Below, in pieces: positions 37,688 through 45,767 of a stretch of 64,000 bases of DNA; the stretch's first letter is position 1, and each line of letters opens with the position of its first letter. The position numbers were made by a program, and so were the translations under genes. The stretch comes from a virus: positions 1 through 64,000 of the IMG/VR virus record IMGVR_UViG_3300028676_000003; one strand, given 5' to 3'. The notes below the pieces were generated by a model. The model ran no database searches, was not told the origin of the DNA, and worked only from the letters and a program-made list of their open reading frames with translations.

Positions 37688-37981
37688 ATGGAAAATTCAA
37701 AATTAAAATCAGCAGTCTATACAAATCCTACGGGACTAATGAAAACCGAAAGATACCTAGTTGAAACACAAGAGGACTTAAACGCATTTCTTAAGGCATT
37801 CCCTGAGAATAAACAGTTTCTAGGTAAAACACTTAAAGAAGACGTTGAAAGAGGTAAAATCGTTTTGCTTACAGATATAACCCTGAGCGGTTTTAGTTCA
37901 TATTGTTATGAAACGATTGTAGGTAAAAGAGATATTATCACATTGCATCCTTCAAGTTTTATTCGTGTAACATCTAAATAA
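37688..37981 (+). CDS. hypothetical protein
   Basis: 97 residues from MENSKLKSAV; the start after the conserved leader is preferred over an ATG inside it. Lys/Thr-rich, alpha/beta. Followed by AAATAAATCTAT and the next gene. Not recognised. Confidence 0.75.
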   Translation: MENSKLKSAVYTNPTGLMKTERYLVETQEDLNAFLKAFPENKQFLGKTLKEDVERGKIVLLTDITLSGFSSYCYETIVGKRDIITLHPSSFIRVTSK

Positions 37982-37987
37982 ATCTAT

Positions 37988-38539
37988 ATGAACTTAGGAG
38001 AACTTTTAGACGTAAAAATTAACTTTGATAAGTTGATGGATGCAAAATTGTTAGAAATGGTTTGTTTCTTTCAGGACAATATGTGGGACGGGTTTAGCGA
38101 CGAAGACGACCCGAAATTTATATCGAAAGACGATTTTGATGCTATTGAAGCGTTAGCCGATAAAATTAAACATATGACATATAACATTGGTTGCCCTAAT
38201 TCGGTTGCGCCTATGTTAGAAAGTATCATAACCCGTAAGTTAAAAGGTTGGCAGGGTTCAGATTCTGTTGAAACTGACGACCGTGTATATCATACGCCAT
38301 ACGTTGGCGAAGACGGAATAACAAGAGCAAAGAAACTTGTTACTAAAGGACACCGCAAAGGAAAACAAATAAAATCAACTGCTGAAAAGTATATAGTATT
38401 AAAATCTAAAGATTGGATGTTTCATGAAAAAGGTTTTATTATTAGAGGTCATTTCAGATGGAACAATAGAGGTTATATACTTTCAAGACGTGCAACTGAT
38501 TTGTTACAAGATTTTTATTTGAATAATTTTTGTGAATAA
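37988..38539 (+). CDS. hypothetical protein with array-like start MNLGE
   Basis: 183 residues. Opens MNLGELLDVKIN and has NMWDGF at about residue 37, recalling the array start and W motif, but is three times longer. Basic central part (KKLVTKGHRKGKQIK). It may be an array protein that acquired a domain, or coincidence. Confidence 0.75.
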   Translation: MNLGELLDVKINFDKLMDAKLLEMVCFFQDNMWDGFSDEDDPKFISKDDFDAIEALADKIKHMTYNIGCPNSVAPMLESIITRKLKGWQGSDSVETDDRVYHTPYVGEDGITRAKKLVTKGHRKGKQIKSTAEKYIVLKSKDWMFHEKGFIIRGHFRWNNRGYILSRRATDLLQDFYLNNFCE

Positions 38540-38564
38540 ATTAGGTTATATCATTTCTTTTATA

Positions 38565-38572
38565 TATCTTTG
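38565..38572 (+). promoter_or_regulatory. promoter -7 box TATCTTTG with conserved leader
   Basis: Box followed by ACCTATCAATTTAAAACATA; serves the gp88-like gene. Confidence 0.75.
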
Positions 38573-38598
38573 ACCTATCAATTTAAAACATATACACA

Positions 38599-39372
38599 AT
38601 GAGTAAAGAAGTTAAAAGAAAACCATTATTAAGCACTAATAATCACAAAACGATTAAAGGCGAAAAGGTTGGTTATAAAACGTATATTCTTTATATGTCG
38701 CCTTTTAAGGCTAACAGCAAAGGTAAAAACGTTTGTTCCCACGCATCGACGGGTTGTGCTGAAAGTTGCTTAGCGGGTTCGGGTTTTGGTGGTATGTACG
38801 TTAATGTTAAAAACGGGCGTGTTGCAAAAACTGAGTATTTTTTAAGTAGTCGTACTGAATTTCTTTATCAGATTAAATCTGAGATTGAAAAGGCTATTAA
38901 AAAAAATGAAGCGTCAAACCTAAAGAATGACGAAAAGACTATCTTAACATTTCGTTTAAATGGAACAAGTGATATTGCATACGAAAAGTTTAGAGTTTTT
39001 GAAGGGAACAAAAACATTTTTGAAGTTTTTCCTGACGTACAATTTTACGATTATACAAAGAACTATTTAAGATTTGACAAGGTGTTACCTGCAAATTATC
39101 ACTTAACATTTAGCCGTTCAGAGACAAACGATGTTAAGGCTATGGAAATTCTTAAAAAGGGTTATAACGTTGCAATTGTTTTCGATAACGTTCCTAAAAC
39201 CTACAAGGGTTATGAAGTGGTAAACGGAGACAATGACGACCTGAGATTCTTAGATAAAAAGAATGTAGTCGTAGGATTGAAATATAAGAAAATGACGGGC
39301 AAAGGTGCTGACAATAAAAAGGCTTTTGAAAGTGGTTTTGTTATTCAAAACAAAGAATTGCAATTAACATAA
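38599..39372 (+). CDS. gp88-like (DUF7227) phage protein
   Basis: 257 residues. N-terminal LSTNNHKTIKGEKVGYKTYILYMSP, then CSHASTGCAESCLAGSG (a four-Cys/His cluster), a helical R-x-x-T-E-Y/F...R-T-E-F-L region and RLNGTSDIAYE. This layout (Cys cluster then LRLNGTSD) fits the phage gene product 88 family, present in many phages, function unproven. Monocistronic between promoter and terminator. Confidence 0.75.
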   Translation: MSKEVKRKPLLSTNNHKTIKGEKVGYKTYILYMSPFKANSKGKNVCSHASTGCAESCLAGSGFGGMYVNVKNGRVAKTEYFLSSRTEFLYQIKSEIEKAIKKNEASNLKNDEKTILTFRLNGTSDIAYEKFRVFEGNKNIFEVFPDVQFYDYTKNYLRFDKVLPANYHLTFSRSETNDVKAMEILKKGYNVAIVFDNVPKTYKGYEVVNGDNDDLRFLDKKNVVVGLKYKKMTGKGADNKKAFESGFVIQNKELQLT

Positions 39373-39383
39373 AATAATTTAAA

Positions 39384-39418
39384 AATAACTATCAATATAT
39401 TTGGTAGTTATTTTTTTT
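39384..39418 (+). terminator. terminator fused to promoter, TTTGGTAG type
   Basis: AATAACTATCA pairs with TTGGTAGTTATT, then eight T; TATCTTTG starts at 39424. Confidence 0.85.
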
Positions 39419-39423
39419 ATGTC

Positions 39424-39431
39424 TATCTTTG
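39424..39431 (+). promoter_or_regulatory. promoter -7 box TATCTTTG with conserved leader
   Basis: Followed by ACTTAACAAATTAAAACACA. Confidence 0.7.
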
Positions 39432-39457
39432 ACTTAACAAATTAAAACACACACATT

Positions 39458-39838
39458 ATGAAACTATCATTATCAAAAGAAGAGATTAACAAAGTATTTT
39501 TAGATGTTCTTTGCAACGGTGCTATCGGGTTTTTAGCTCAGTCAGACGTTGAAATGACATATTCTGACGAAGACTACCAAAAGGTACGTGAAAATGGAGA
39601 TTGTTACGAAGACGTTCTTTTAAAGATTATCAACACAGGTGGTAAGTTGGAGTTTGTCGATACTGAGGGCGACGAGTCGAAAACTCTTACACTTGAAGTG
39701 TTAACCAAGGCACTGACAAATATTGAAAACCAAGACTTTGCCGATTACGTTTTAACTCTATTAAAAGAAGAGGGAGACGCTGAAATTGGTTTATGTGTAT
39801 TGCAGTATATTCTGTATGACGATGTTATCTTTGGATAA
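39458..39838 (+). CDS. hypothetical protein, acidic
   Basis: 126 residues, very acidic helical protein (pI low), e.g. SDEDYQKVRENGDCYEDVLLKI. Starts MKLSLSKEE, not the array tag. Single gene between promoter and terminator. Not recognised. Confidence 0.75.
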   Translation: MKLSLSKEEINKVFLDVLCNGAIGFLAQSDVEMTYSDEDYQKVRENGDCYEDVLLKIINTGGKLEFVDTEGDESKTLTLEVLTKALTNIENQDFADYVLTLLKEEGDAEIGLCVLQYILYDDVIFG

Positions 39839-39844
39839 AAATAA

Positions 39845-39877
39845 TATAACCTATCATTAATTTGATAGGTTTTTTTG
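39845..39877 (+). terminator. intrinsic terminator
   Basis: AACCTATCA pairs with TGATAGGTT, then seven T. Confidence 0.85.
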
Positions 39878-39904
39878 TATATAGATTTATTTGACTATAA
39901 GGCA

Positions 39905-39923
39905 GGACGGAGTCTACGTCTCA
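39905..39923. repeat. GGACGGAGTCTACGTCTCA repeat
   Basis: Intergenic; GGAGTCTACGTCTCA reappears inverted at 55498-55512 and GGACGGAGTCTAC at 35135. The three sites sit at or near the edges of gene groups in the right block. Confidence 0.6.
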
Positions 39924-40017
39924 GGTGTTCAGCCTTGCTTTGTAATCTGATGTAAATGTACAACAAATAAATTTAATATCCTAATGAAATAAATTTTTTT
40001 ATTCAAAAACTTTGCAT

Positions 40018-40025
40018 TATATTTG
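40018..40025 (+). promoter_or_regulatory. promoter -7 box TATATTTG with conserved leader
   Basis: Followed by TCCTATCAAACTAAAACACA. Confidence 0.75.
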
Positions 40026-40052
40026 TCCTATCAAACTAAAACACATACACAG

Positions 40053-40544
40053 ATGGAAACTAATAAAGCTTACAGTAAAGTACTGACAGAAAAAAAAGAA
40101 GTTGCATTCTTTAAAAAGATTGACTCTTATAAAAATGAATTGGATTGCAAAGAAGCACGTACCCTAATGTATGGCGGTGTTAATTTGCATGTGAAACTAA
40201 ATAAATCTATTTCAATTGTTCCACTTAAAAAAGTAGATTTTGGATATATCATTTATCTATCGAATAATGTTCTTAGTGTTGGAGATTTTCTTTTTATATC
40301 AAATTGGGAGTTTGCCGAAATTGAACGTTTAGGATTAACACTAGACAAAGAACAGAATTTCAACGGTTGGAGACATTTTTGGTTTGCTGATAAGGTTATA
40401 GCTGAGTTTGTTAATCCTTTGGAAGTTCTACAAAAGCAACTTAATACTGCTAAAAACGAGAGAGACAATCTTAACGATACAATAGAACGTTACGAAAAGG
40501 AACAAATTGATTTTATTAAACGTTTTCAAAAGCAAATAAAATAA
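40053..40544 (+). CDS. hypothetical protein with C-terminal coiled coil
   Basis: 163 residues from METNKAYSKV. Predicted alpha/beta domain, then a coiled-coil tail (LEVLQKQLNTAKNERDNLNDTIERYEKEQ). First gene of a two-gene operon. Not recognised. Confidence 0.75.
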   Translation: METNKAYSKVLTEKKEVAFFKKIDSYKNELDCKEARTLMYGGVNLHVKLNKSISIVPLKKVDFGYIIYLSNNVLSVGDFLFISNWEFAEIERLGLTLDKEQNFNGWRHFWFADKVIAEFVNPLEVLQKQLNTAKNERDNLNDTIERYEKEQIDFIKRFQKQIK

Positions 40545-40545
40545 G

Positions 40546-40698
40546 ATGGAAAAATTATTTATAAAGAATAACTTAGAATATCCTTATTTTACAATAACAA
40601 CACTTAAGGTAAAAGACTACGCCTTAAGTGTTATTGAACAAATGAATATAGGAAATGTAGTAACCCTCAACAAAGAAGCAATAAAAAGAATAAAATAA
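40546..40698 (+). CDS. small hypothetical protein
   Basis: 50 residues, MEKLFIKNNLEYPYFTITTLKVKDYALSVIEQMNIGNVVTLNKEAIKRIK; one base after the previous stop. Probably a small alpha/beta protein; function unknown. Confidence 0.6.
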   Translation: MEKLFIKNNLEYPYFTITTLKVKDYALSVIEQMNIGNVVTLNKEAIKRIK

Positions 40699-40733
40699 AT
40701 GTTAAAAAATTAGGTTATATGAAACTAATAATA

Positions 40734-40741
40734 TATCTTTG
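40734..40741 (+). promoter_or_regulatory. promoter -7 box TATCTTTG with conserved leader
   Basis: Followed by ACCTAACAATCTAAAACACA. Confidence 0.75.
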
Positions 40742-40768
40742 ACCTAACAATCTAAAACACATATAAAA

Positions 40769-41143
40769 ATGGAAAAATCAGTATTTTTAAAAGAGGTTAA
40801 AGCAGAACTAGACACTATCAAAAGTAGAGCAACCGAAGCAGAAATTGCTAGGTTGAATTTTGAAACTTTTGAGCATGATTCAAGAACTGCTTGTATTTAC
40901 GGTCAAATGACTGGTAATTGTGACGGTCAACGAGCTAACAGCTTGCAAGAAAAAACTTATGATAGGGTTCAAATTGAAGGCGAGTGCGTTTCTCCTACAT
41001 ATAACCCATTTAAAAAACAGGACTTTTCTAAAGGAAATTCTTACACAGCCTTGGAAAAATATTTGTTTATGGTAAAGCCTGTAACACACGGTAAAATCAT
41101 ACAATACCTTAAAGGAGAAATTAATAAAATAACTCTTAGATAA
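40769..41143 (+). CDS. hypothetical protein, paralog of the gene at 37178
   Basis: 124 residues; shares the C-[IL]-[FY]-GQ motif and the C-terminal YLKGEI with the 37178 protein. The middle is more Cys-rich (TACIYG, GNCDG, GECVS). Function unknown. Confidence 0.8.
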   Translation: MEKSVFLKEVKAELDTIKSRATEAEIARLNFETFEHDSRTACIYGQMTGNCDGQRANSLQEKTYDRVQIEGECVSPTYNPFKKQDFSKGNSYTALEKYLFMVKPVTHGKIIQYLKGEINKITLR

Positions 41144-41149
41144 ATCAAT

Positions 41150-41245
41150 ATGAAACTAGAAAAATTTATTATCGTTTTACCATATGCAATTATGGTTGGG
41201 TTGGTTTTATTATTCGTGTTGAATGTTCACACTAAAAACCACTAA
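41150..41245 (+). CDS. 31-residue membrane peptide
   Basis: MKLEKFIIVLPYAIMVGLVLLFVLNVHTKNH: one transmembrane helix with a short polar tail. Lies between two operon genes, 6 and 2 bases away. Confidence 0.55.
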   Translation: MKLEKFIIVLPYAIMVGLVLLFVLNVHTKNH

Positions 41246-41247
41246 AG

Positions 41248-41733
41248 TTGAATAAAGATATACTTGTAGTCCTAAAGACTAAAGAACCCCTATTTTGGGA
41301 GAGCGACAAATTTGACATAAACAAGGTTTATCGTTGTTTACCCGTTGAGAATGAGTATATTATCAATGGGAATCCGTTTACACTTGAAGAGTACGAAATG
41401 TATTTCGAATTGGCTTATGATAGAGTAATCAGGGATTGGACAGAGATAGGACTTGTAAAAGATGGAAAACCGATTTTCTATAAGGAATTTAAGGAACTGT
41501 TTGAGGTTGTAACATACGGCAAACAAATCAATAACTTAAGAATTGGTTTTGTTGGAAAACCTAAAGAGAACTATTACAAGTTTTACCCTAATGTTGATGC
41601 GAATAAACAGATTCAACTTAGAGAAATGTATACTATGTATGAATATACGCTAAATGGCGAACTCTACTTTTTAGATAATGGTAGCATACAATTTGGAACA
41701 TTTGGCAGATATATCAGTTACATAAGAAAATAA
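41248..41733 (+). CDS. hypothetical protein (TTG start)
   Basis: 161 residues reading from TTG (M)NKDILVVLKT; no ATG is found until about residue 50, and the TTG follows the preceding stop by two bases. Beta-rich and aromatic C-terminus. Not recognised. Confidence 0.65.
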   Translation: MNKDILVVLKTKEPLFWESDKFDINKVYRCLPVENEYIINGNPFTLEEYEMYFELAYDRVIRDWTEIGLVKDGKPIFYKEFKELFEVVTYGKQINNLRIGFVGKPKENYYKFYPNVDANKQIQLREMYTMYEYTLNGELYFLDNGSIQFGTFGRYISYIRK

Positions 41734-41739
41734 TTTAAA

Positions 41740-41775
41740 AATAACTATCGATTTATTTGGTAGTTATTTTTTTTT
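41740..41775 (+). terminator. terminator fused to promoter, TTTGGTAG type
   Basis: AATAACTATCG pairs with TTTGGTAGTTATT, then a T run; TATCTTTG at 41780. Confidence 0.85.
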
Positions 41776-41779
41776 ACAT

Positions 41780-41787
41780 TATCTTTG
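41780..41787 (+). promoter_or_regulatory. promoter -7 box TATCTTTG with conserved leader
   Basis: Followed by ACTTATCAAACTAAAACATA. Confidence 0.75.
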
Positions 41788-41815
41788 ACTTATCAAACTA
41801 AAACATATAGAAATT

Positions 41816-42274
41816 ATGAAATGGACTTACGCACAAATTACAGAATGCACACCAAGACTAAAAAACCATTTATGTGCGGTATATAATTTTATACACTTGC
41901 ATAAGGGTTCAGAGAATCCAAAGCTTAAATCAATTGATTTTACCGTTGAAGGTGTATCGCTTGCAAAGCGTATACTAGACAAGTCAAACACGTCAGATAT
42001 TGTAATGGAGAAATTTGTTACTAACTTCTTAGATAGTCTTACAGCGATTGAAACAATGGCAATGATTCAACCAAGTGCAAAGATTTTCTTTTTTAAAACC
42101 GTAGATACTGAGGTTAACGGTATTGTAGAATCAATTGAGATTGGCGAAGAAGTTGTGTTTAATGACTTTGATATGGAAGAAATGAAATACAATATCGGGA
42201 TTCAAAAGAGACGTTATCCAAAGTTAAATCTTATCTATAAAAATTATATTCCTGCTGAGGTAGAAATTTATTAA
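41816..42274 (+). CDS. hypothetical protein
   Basis: 152 residues, mixed alpha/beta (NHLCAVYNFIHLHKGSENPK..., AKIFFFKTVDTEVNGIVES). Monocistronic. Not recognised. Confidence 0.75.
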   Translation: MKWTYAQITECTPRLKNHLCAVYNFIHLHKGSENPKLKSIDFTVEGVSLAKRILDKSNTSDIVMEKFVTNFLDSLTAIETMAMIQPSAKIFFFKTVDTEVNGIVESIEIGEEVVFNDFDMEEMKYNIGIQKRRYPKLNLIYKNYIPAEVEIY

Positions 42275-42304
42275 AAAACATTTGGTAGATTGAAATATTA
42301 TACA

Positions 42305-42312
42305 TATCTTTG
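42305..42312 (+). promoter_or_regulatory. promoter -7 box TATCTTTG
   Basis: Followed by AAATATCAAAATAAAACA; ATTTGGTAGATTG upstream without a hairpin shows that TTTGGTAG is kept even where no terminator exists. Confidence 0.7.
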
Positions 42313-42337
42313 AAATATCAAAATAAAACAAAATACA

Positions 42338-42664
42338 ATGACAAAGACATTAAAGGTTATAGCAACAGGTTTGGTTCTAGGGAACTATTGGGGCGGTGGT
42401 CATGGTATATATGCTATGACAGTATTAGAAGCTGATTCAAAAGAAGAGCTTTTAAAGTTAGCTAATGAGGGTTTAAAAGATGGCTCATTAGATGATGGAA
42501 TGGGTTTTGAATCTCTTAGAGGTGCAATGCTCGATATTACGTTAAAAACCTCGATAACGTATGAGGACGAAGAGTATATCAATGAGAAGTATCAATTTGA
42601 TTCCGTTGGAACTCTTACAGTTGAGGAGTACGATATTTTAGAACGAACACTTTTAGGATTATGA
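42338..42664 (+). CDS. hypothetical protein
   Basis: 108 residues; VIATGLVLGNYWGGGHGIYAMTVLEADSKEELLKLANEGLKDGSLDDGMGFESLRGAMLDI suggests a small alpha/beta protein with a Gly-rich loop. ATGA overlap with the next gene. Not recognised. Confidence 0.75.
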   Translation: MTKTLKVIATGLVLGNYWGGGHGIYAMTVLEADSKEELLKLANEGLKDGSLDDGMGFESLRGAMLDITLKTSITYEDEEYINEKYQFDSVGTLTVEEYDILERTLLGL

Positions 42665-42951
42665 CAATTTCATTCAAAAAGTATAAAGGTCATTTAGAAT
42701 ATGGCTTTTATGGAAACAACAGAACCGCAATAAAATTAATAGATTCAACTGATGGCAGTCTAATTGCCGTTGCAAGTGTTAACCTCGTTGATGAGGACTT
42801 GAAAGATGATGAGATAGCTATCAAAGACCATGCCGAAAATGAAGGTATGTTAAAAAGTCTTATTGATGCTGAGGTGGTAAGCGAACCAATTCGATATGTC
42901 GAAAAGGGTTATGTAAAAATTCCTATCTGTAAACTATTAAAAACTAAATAG
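42661..42951 (+). CDS. hypothetical protein
   Basis: 96 residues, coupled to its upstream neighbour by ATGA. Ends at TAG; the next ATG lies 6 bases on in the same frame, so amber read-through would join it to the barrel-like protein. Not recognised. Confidence 0.75.
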   Translation: MTISFKKYKGHLEYGFYGNNRTAIKLIDSTDGSLIAVASVNLVDEDLKDDEIAIKDHAENEGMLKSLIDAEVVSEPIRYVEKGYVKIPICKLLKTK

Positions 42952-42957
42952 ATTAAT

Positions 42958-43482
42958 ATGAAAAAGTTAATTATTGTATTGTTATTTTTTAATGTAGCAA
43001 TGGCACAAACAGGATTTAGATTAAATCCTACAGAGTACTTTACTGCAAGAGTTTTTGTTGACCCAACAAGCTCAATCAAAGAAAACGGTTTAGACTTGGG
43101 AACTGAAATTGAATTTGTAGGAAAAGGTGGTTATGTAAAATTGGGTGTTGAATCCTTCAGCGTTTTAGAAGGTGGCTACACAGATTTACACGCTGGCGGG
43201 GGTGTTACGTTTACTTCAGGAATTTATGAGGATTGGCGTTATTATGCGGGTGTTAGAACCGCTTGTGTGTGGCGTAATGGTGGTTACGGTATTAATTACG
43301 GGTTAGAGGGTGGAATTGATTATGATGTTTTGCCTAACTTGGCGGTGGGTTTACGTTGTACGTATGACTACAGAGCAGAGCAGGAAATAATATTCAATTG
43401 GAAACCTGAAACAAAATTTAGCGGATTCGTTACAGTTTCTTACAAGTGGTATTTTAAAAAGAATACACCAAAAAGATTTTAG
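42958..43482 (+). CDS. putative outer-membrane beta-barrel protein
   Basis: 174 residues: signal peptide MKKLIIVLLFFNVAMAQ (cut after AQ expected), then alternating polar/aromatic strands with Gly turns (GGYVKLGVESFSVLEGGYTDLHAGGGVTF..., YYAGVRTACVWRNGGYGINYGLEGGIDY) ending in VTVSYKWYFKKN. Length fits an 8-strand barrel. A phage-borne outer-membrane protein could block or alter receptors against superinfection (inference). Confidence 0.7.
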   Translation: MKKLIIVLLFFNVAMAQTGFRLNPTEYFTARVFVDPTSSIKENGLDLGTEIEFVGKGGYVKLGVESFSVLEGGYTDLHAGGGVTFTSGIYEDWRYYAGVRTACVWRNGGYGINYGLEGGIDYDVLPNLAVGLRCTYDYRAEQEIIFNWKPETKFSGFVTVSYKWYFKKNTPKRF

Positions 43483-43550
43483 TTAAAAAGTTTGGTGGTG
43501 TGAAATATATTTTGTAAGTTTACACCATCAAATTAAAACACTTAGAAATT

Positions 43551-43877
43551 ATGAAAAAAGAAGTTACTATTACAGTATTAGCAAAGGATGTTCTTGAGAA
43601 TTCATTCCTTAATGCACAAGAGTGTCCAATTACAAGAGCATTGGCAATTGCGGGGCAACCTGAGTTAATTCATTGTGGTTCCGATATTTGTCTTGTAAAA
43701 GAAGGTGCAGACATTTGGAAAGCTCCACAAGTTATTAATCAATCAGATGAGAAGTTCAATGAATTAAACAAATATATTCTTGAAGCTTACCGTTTAAAAA
43801 ATACTGCACCTGACGAAATCAAAGACTATACAACAACATTAACACTTAATTTTCCAGACGATGAAAAATCTAGCTAA
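43551..43877 (+). CDS. hypothetical protein
   Basis: 108 residues; NAQECPITRALAIAGQPELIHCGSDICLV contains a C-P-[IL]-x-R-A motif seen in small phage proteins. The promoter before it (TATATTTTG near 43506) departs from consensus by one base. Overlaps the next gene by 17 bases. Confidence 0.75.
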   Translation: MKKEVTITVLAKDVLENSFLNAQECPITRALAIAGQPELIHCGSDICLVKEGADIWKAPQVINQSDEKFNELNKYILEAYRLKNTAPDEIKDYTTTLTLNFPDDEKSS

Positions 43878-44058
43878 AGACAAGTACCAAGGAAACCCAA
43901 AGTATAAGGCGGTGCGAACCGACCATGTAAGCGGTTATTCCAAAGGAGTTAGCGACTTTGACAAATTGACAAGTAAAAACGCTAACCGTGCTGTTAAAAA
44001 ATCAGCAAGGCAACAAGCCAAATTAGAAATCAGAGCCATTATAAATCATTTCATATAA
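43861..44058 (+). CDS. small basic protein
   Basis: 65 residues, Lys/Arg-rich (DKLTSKNANRAVKKSARQQAKLEIRAI), probably nucleic-acid binding by composition. Overlaps the gene upstream by 17 bases. Not recognised. Confidence 0.7.
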   Translation: MKNLAKDKYQGNPKYKAVRTDHVSGYSKGVSDFDKLTSKNANRAVKKSARQQAKLEIRAIINHFI

Positions 44059-44072
44059 AATAATATAAGCCT

Positions 44073-44282
44073 ATGGCACGTGGAAAGACCTGCGAAGAGT
44101 TATATATTCAGAATGCAGAAAACGGAATAAGAGCTATAAAGATGAGGACAAAAACTCCTCAAGTAGCAAATGTAGAATTGTATTTAAACAAGCTAAAGCC
44201 CGTTAATATCGGGATGTATGATGAACTGCATCAAAAGTATCAGAACGTTTTAAAGGACTATAACAATAATAATCGAAAATAA
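44073..44282 (+). CDS. small hypothetical protein
   Basis: 69 residues, basic helical (GKTCEELYIQNAENGIRAIKMRTKTPQVANVELYLNKLK). Last gene before a terminator. Not recognised. Confidence 0.7.
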   Translation: MARGKTCEELYIQNAENGIRAIKMRTKTPQVANVELYLNKLKPVNIGMYDELHQKYQNVLKDYNNNNRK

Positions 44283-44288
44283 TTTAAA

Positions 44289-44324
44289 AATAACTATCAA
44301 TAAATTTGGTAGTTATTTTTTTTT
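44289..44324 (+). terminator. terminator fused to promoter, TTTGGTAG type
   Basis: AATAACTATCA pairs with TTTGGTAGTTATT, then T run; TATATTTG box begins at 44329. Confidence 0.85.
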
Positions 44325-44328
44325 ATTA

Positions 44329-44336
44329 TATATTTG
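44329..44336 (+). promoter_or_regulatory. promoter -7 box TATATTTG with conserved leader
   Basis: Followed by TCCTATCAAACTAAAACACA. Confidence 0.75.
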
Positions 44337-44364
44337 TCCTATCAAACTAAAACACATAGAAAAC

Positions 44365-44787
44365 ATGAAAGAACTTATTATTTTACCAGCAGTACAAACA
44401 GGCGATATGTATGGTTATTCAGCTATCGTAATGGAGAAAACACCTGAGCTGATTGCTGAGGTTGTAAGACTTGAAAACCTATTTAGACAAGTTGTAAGCT
44501 TAGATTCAAAAATTGGTGAAATCAATTATCCTTTTGTATCATTTGATGTAGACTTATTCAACGAGAATTATGATTTACAGCAAACAGAACAACAAAGACC
44601 CTACACACAGACTGTAACGAATGACGACTATAACGACTACACAGAAGAGGACGACGATACAACAAGAGTTGAAAGTCCTAGTCTTTATGTGACTGAAAGA
44701 GGTTTAAGAATCGTTTACAATTCTAAATTTGGAGATTCACAAGTTGACGCAAGTTTTTATTTTGAAGATTTTTTCAAAATAGTTTAA
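44365..44787 (+). CDS. hypothetical protein
   Basis: 140 residues: N-terminal helix-rich part, an acidic disordered stretch (QTVTNDDYNDYTEEDDDTTRVES) at about 88-110 and a C-terminal strand-rich part. Not recognised. Confidence 0.75.
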   Translation: MKELIILPAVQTGDMYGYSAIVMEKTPELIAEVVRLENLFRQVVSLDSKIGEINYPFVSFDVDLFNENYDLQQTEQQRPYTQTVTNDDYNDYTEEDDDTTRVESPSLYVTERGLRIVYNSKFGDSQVDASFYFEDFFKIV

Positions 44788-44817
44788 AAAAAATTAGGTT
44801 ATATCAAAGTAATACAT

Positions 44818-44825
44818 TATCTTTG
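44818..44825 (+). promoter_or_regulatory. promoter -7 box TATCTTTG
   Basis: Followed by ACCTATCAAATAATAACAATC; upstream TTAGGTTAT takes the place of TTTGGTAG here. Confidence 0.7.
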
Positions 44826-44863
44826 ACCTATCAAATAATAACAATCACTAAAACACTTACACA

Positions 44864-44962
44864 ATGAAAAAGAAATCAACATTCGAAAAATTCTATGACT
44901 TTATGTCTAAGCTATTGTTCAACGGGAAGCGTACTGCTCCATCTCAAACAACTTGGGCATAA
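44864..44962 (+). CDS. 32-residue peptide
   Basis: MKKKSTFEKFYDFMSKLLFNGKRTAPSQTTWA, a basic amphipathic peptide directly after a promoter and leader. Its TAA shares a base with the next ATG, so it may be a coupled small protein. Confidence 0.55.
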   Translation: MKKKSTFEKFYDFMSKLLFNGKRTAPSQTTWA

Positions 44963-45303
44963 TGAGAAAGATAACCACCGATTTAGAAAAAGAAGCGTTC
45001 TTTGTACTAACAGACGACAATTCAAGAGTACTTGCAATAGTTAGAGTACAAAGCGGAGAACAAGACATTACACGTCAGGTTTTGGGTGCTATTGCAGACG
45101 ACAGACTTGCTCAGGACTTAAAATTGTTGTACGGCAACACATACGACGAGAATTTAAAAGAAGTTCCTGTAACGTGGGATTTACATATTGAGCAATCCAG
45201 CTTATCAGGGTCAATCAACTTTGATGTTGAAATGGTAGACGAGGACGACCCTGACGAACCATATATTTATTCTTTCTCATTAGAGAAAACAGAAGTTTAC
45301 TAA
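44962..45303 (+). CDS. hypothetical protein, acidic
   Basis: 113 residues from MRKITTDLEK, alpha/beta, acidic C-terminus (VDEDDPDEPYIYSFSLEK). Coupled to the peptide upstream by TAATG. Not recognised. Confidence 0.75.
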   Translation: MRKITTDLEKEAFFVLTDDNSRVLAIVRVQSGEQDITRQVLGAIADDRLAQDLKLLYGNTYDENLKEVPVTWDLHIEQSSLSGSINFDVEMVDEDDPDEPYIYSFSLEKTEVY

Positions 45304-45343
45304 AAAACTTTATAAAAGATTAGGATAGTAGAAATATTATCCT

Positions 45344-45351
45344 TATCTTTG
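45344..45351 (+). promoter_or_regulatory. promoter -7 box TATCTTTG
   Basis: Followed by CTAAAGAAACCTAAAACACA; GATTAGGATAGTAG is upstream. Confidence 0.7.
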
Positions 45352-45378
45352 CTAAAGAAACCTAAAACACATAAAGCC

Positions 45379-45765
45379 ATGTATTACAAAGTAAAATTAA
45401 AAGAAGGTCATTCCGCTAATGAAAACCAAGTCACTAGCGATGGACAGTACCTAAAATTTTTCGGTTTAGATGTTCCTTATCTTTACGATATAAAAGGAGC
45501 AAAGAATAAAGCAAGACTTTTCGGTGGAACACCTGAGCTTGCAGTCGAATCACAAGCCATTAAAAACGGTACTGTAAGTATTGTTGATATGACTGCAATT
45601 GATTCACATGTTAAAAAACTGTTAGTCGGATTCAGAACAGATTCAATGTTTGAAGTTAATTTAATGAGGGAGATTTTTCGCACAATACTTGAAAGTCAGA
45701 GAGAACCAAAGTTAAATTATTTCATGCAAATGATTGAAACTGATTACATATTATTAAAAACATAA
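45379..45765 (+). CDS. hypothetical protein
   Basis: 128 residues from MYYKVKLKEG; the promoter excludes a longer start. Alpha/beta, with an INGTVSIVD-like middle and a helical C-terminus. Followed by a structured RNA element. Not recognised. Confidence 0.75.
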   Translation: MYYKVKLKEGHSANENQVTSDGQYLKFFGLDVPYLYDIKGAKNKARLFGGTPELAVESQAIKNGTVSIVDMTAIDSHVKKLLVGFRTDSMFEVNLMREIFRTILESQREPKLNYFMQMIETDYILLKT

Positions 45766-45767
45766 AG

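Noticed and set aside
44068-44083. GGCACGTGGAAAG as a third parS-like site.
   Set aside because: Only the right half matches the consensus.
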